In this document: piece after piece, positions 12,815 to 13,911 of the stretch
How the letters are laid out: every line of letters begins with the position of its first letter
Position numbering within the stretch: the first letter of the stretch is position 1
NCBI GenBank assembly: GCA_039028695.1
Contig: JBCCHN010000138.1
Location: forward strand, 1-13,911
From: JANQKX01 sp039028695
Lineage (GTDB): Bacteria > Pseudomonadota > Alphaproteobacteria > Kiloniellales > Kiloniellaceae
DNA length: 13,911 nucleotides
Direction: 5' to 3'
Made by a program: the position numbers and the translations under genes
Notes under the pieces: generated by a model
What the model was told of the DNA's origin: nothing
What the model saw: only the letters and a program-made list of their open reading frames with translations
Database searches by the model: none

Positions 12815-13911
12815 GACTCCTCCTTTGGCCTGTCTTTTTTCTGATTATCTTGTTCCTCACCCGCTTCCAAGAGAAACAATTGCCGCACCGCCTCGGCTAG
12901 GGATAGCGGGGTGGTTTTGTTTGTAGACGTTTCTGTTTCGCTTCGAGGCTGACAAGTCGAGCCACGGCTGGCCAAATCGTCCCGCAGGCGGCGACTGGGT
13001 TCATAAAGAAGACGCTTCACCAAAAGGCGGGTGGCCGCTTCCCGGTCGAGTTTGGTGTCTTGCAAAATCTCCTGGCGGATCCGCTCGAAGTGGCCGTGCA
13101 GGTCAGCAAGAATGGGATCGGCATCGCGGGCAGAATGATGGCGCACAAAAGCACCCAGCTCTTCGTTCAAGAGCTGCTGCGCATTATCGACCGCCGACTG
13201 ACGGGACGAGCGACCTTGCCGGGCAAGCGATTCCAAATCGTGCAGATCGTAGAGAAAGGCGTCCGCCAAGTCGCCCACCGAGGCTTCAATATCTGCCGGG
13301 ATCGCCGCATCGATCAAAAAGATGGGTCGGTTGCGCCGTACCTTAAGAGCCTCTTCGACCATTTTCTGAGTCACGGTCCAGCGCCCCGCGCCCCGATCGG
13401 AAACCAGGATATCGGCCCGTGTCAAAGCGCTCGGCAAAGCTTCAAACGGCATATAGTGACAGGAGAGCCGCCTCGCGGCCGCCTCGGCGCGCGCCTGGGA
13501 CTCGTGAGATACGACAATCTCGGCCACATCGGCTTGCTGAAAATCCGCGGCCAACATTTCGCACATTTCCCCCAATCCAATCAGCAAGACCCGCGTTTGA
13601 CTGAGGTCCCCATGCAGTTGGCGGGCCACTTGCAGGGCCGAGGAGACGATGGTGACGGGTCGTTCGGCCAAGCTGGTCTCAGACCGAACCCGCGCCGCCG
13701 CAGCAAAAGCAGCTGGAAAGAGCGCATTCAACAAGGGGCCAGTGGCCGAGGTCGCCAAGGCCTGGCGGTAGTTTTCCTTCACCTGGCCCAGAACCTGCGG
13801 CTCGCCCACCACCTGACTATCCAGCGACGCTGCAACCGAAAACACGTGCTTCGCAGCGCTCTGTCCCTGTTGGCTAAACAAAGCCAGACGAAGCTCGGCG
13901 ACCGGCACGCC
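12811..13911 (-). CDS. hemA: Glutamyl-tRNA reductase (N-terminus outside the window)
   Basis: It reduces glutamyl-tRNA(Glu) with NADPH to glutamate-1-semialdehyde, the first committed step of the C5 route to heme. The frame stays open to the window edge, so about 365 C-terminal residues are visible and the catalytic Cys near the true N-terminus is not. Evidence: KHVFSVAASLDSQVVGEPQV followed by LGQVKENYRQAL, the family signature; the NADPH-binding loop VLLIGLGEMCEML (near 13590-13550), with Cys where a third Gly is usual; SHESQARAEAAARRL; IFLIDAAIPADIEASVGD; and a long helical dimerisation domain with LLYEPSRRLR. The charged tail ends in the GTGA overlap with prfA. This is not ALA synthase, which shares the gene name in Alphaproteobacteria. 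Confidence 0.93.
   Translation of the reverse strand, partial: GVPVAELRLALFSQQGQSAAKHVFSVAASLDSQVVGEPQVLGQVKENYRQALATSATGPLLNALFPAAFAAAARVRSETSLAERPVTIVSSALQVARQLHGDLSQTRVLLIGLGEMCEMLAADFQQADVAEIVVSHESQARAEAAARRLSCHYMPFEALPSALTRADILVSDRGAGRWTVTQKMVEEALKVRRNRPIFLIDAAIPADIEASVGDLADAFLYDLHDLESLARQGRSSRQSAVDNAQQLLNEELGAFVRHHSARDADPILADLHGHFERIRQEILQDTKLDREAATRLLVKRLLYEPSRRLRDDLASRGSTCQPRSETETSTNKTTPLSLAEAVRQLFLLEAGEEQDNQKKDRPKEES

Overview
The window looks like chromosomal DNA of an alphaproteobacterium, probably Rhodospirillales-like, with moderate to high GC. The main clue is a run of minus-strand genes in the order hemA, prfA, prmC, a DUF4167 gene and clpB; DUF4167 is, as I know it, essentially an alphaproteobacterial family. 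All coding sequences look intact. Only the two at the window edges (znuA and hemA) are partial. I see no tRNA, rRNA, CRISPR array, insertion sequence or phage gene.

Region 1 (1-2399) is a zinc-uptake locus. The start of znuA (periplasmic Zn-binding protein) lies on the minus strand and diverges from a tightly packed znuC-znuB-zur operon on the plus strand. The 147-base gap between them holds two Zur-box-like 13-mers. One lies over the predicted -10 of znuC and the other over that of znuA, so Zur made from the last gene probably represses both directions when zinc is plentiful.

Region 2 (2400-6024) is the least understood part: a four-gene operon encoding a GbsR/MarR-type regulator, a free-standing DUF4166 protein, a small DCC-family (DUF393) protein with a C-x-x-C motif, and a Rossmann-fold saccharopine-dehydrogenase-like protein with a second DUF4166 domain fused to its C-terminus. 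The last three genes are joined by ATGA overlaps. This is the best candidate for an undescribed system: a regulated redox or small-molecule pathway with two DUF4166 modules. Its last gene runs 29 bases into the convergent 3' end of clpB.

Region 3 (5996-9724) holds clpB (ClpB disaggregase, minus strand) and a divergent MOSC-domain gene. The shared upstream region has a good sigma32-type heat-shock promoter for clpB, whose predicted transcript begins exactly with a hairpin, and a sigma70-type promoter for the MOSC gene.

Region 4 (9860-13911, minus strand) is a housekeeping block for tetrapyrrole synthesis and translation termination: hemA (glutamyl-tRNA reductase, 5' end cut off), prfA (release factor 1), prmC (the methyltransferase that modifies the GGQ motif of release factors) and a DUF4167 gene. 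hemA and prfA overlap by 4 bases, and prmC starts at or just before the prfA stop. A C5-pathway glutamyl-tRNA reductase is notable because most Alphaproteobacteria make 5-aminolevulinate with ALA synthase.
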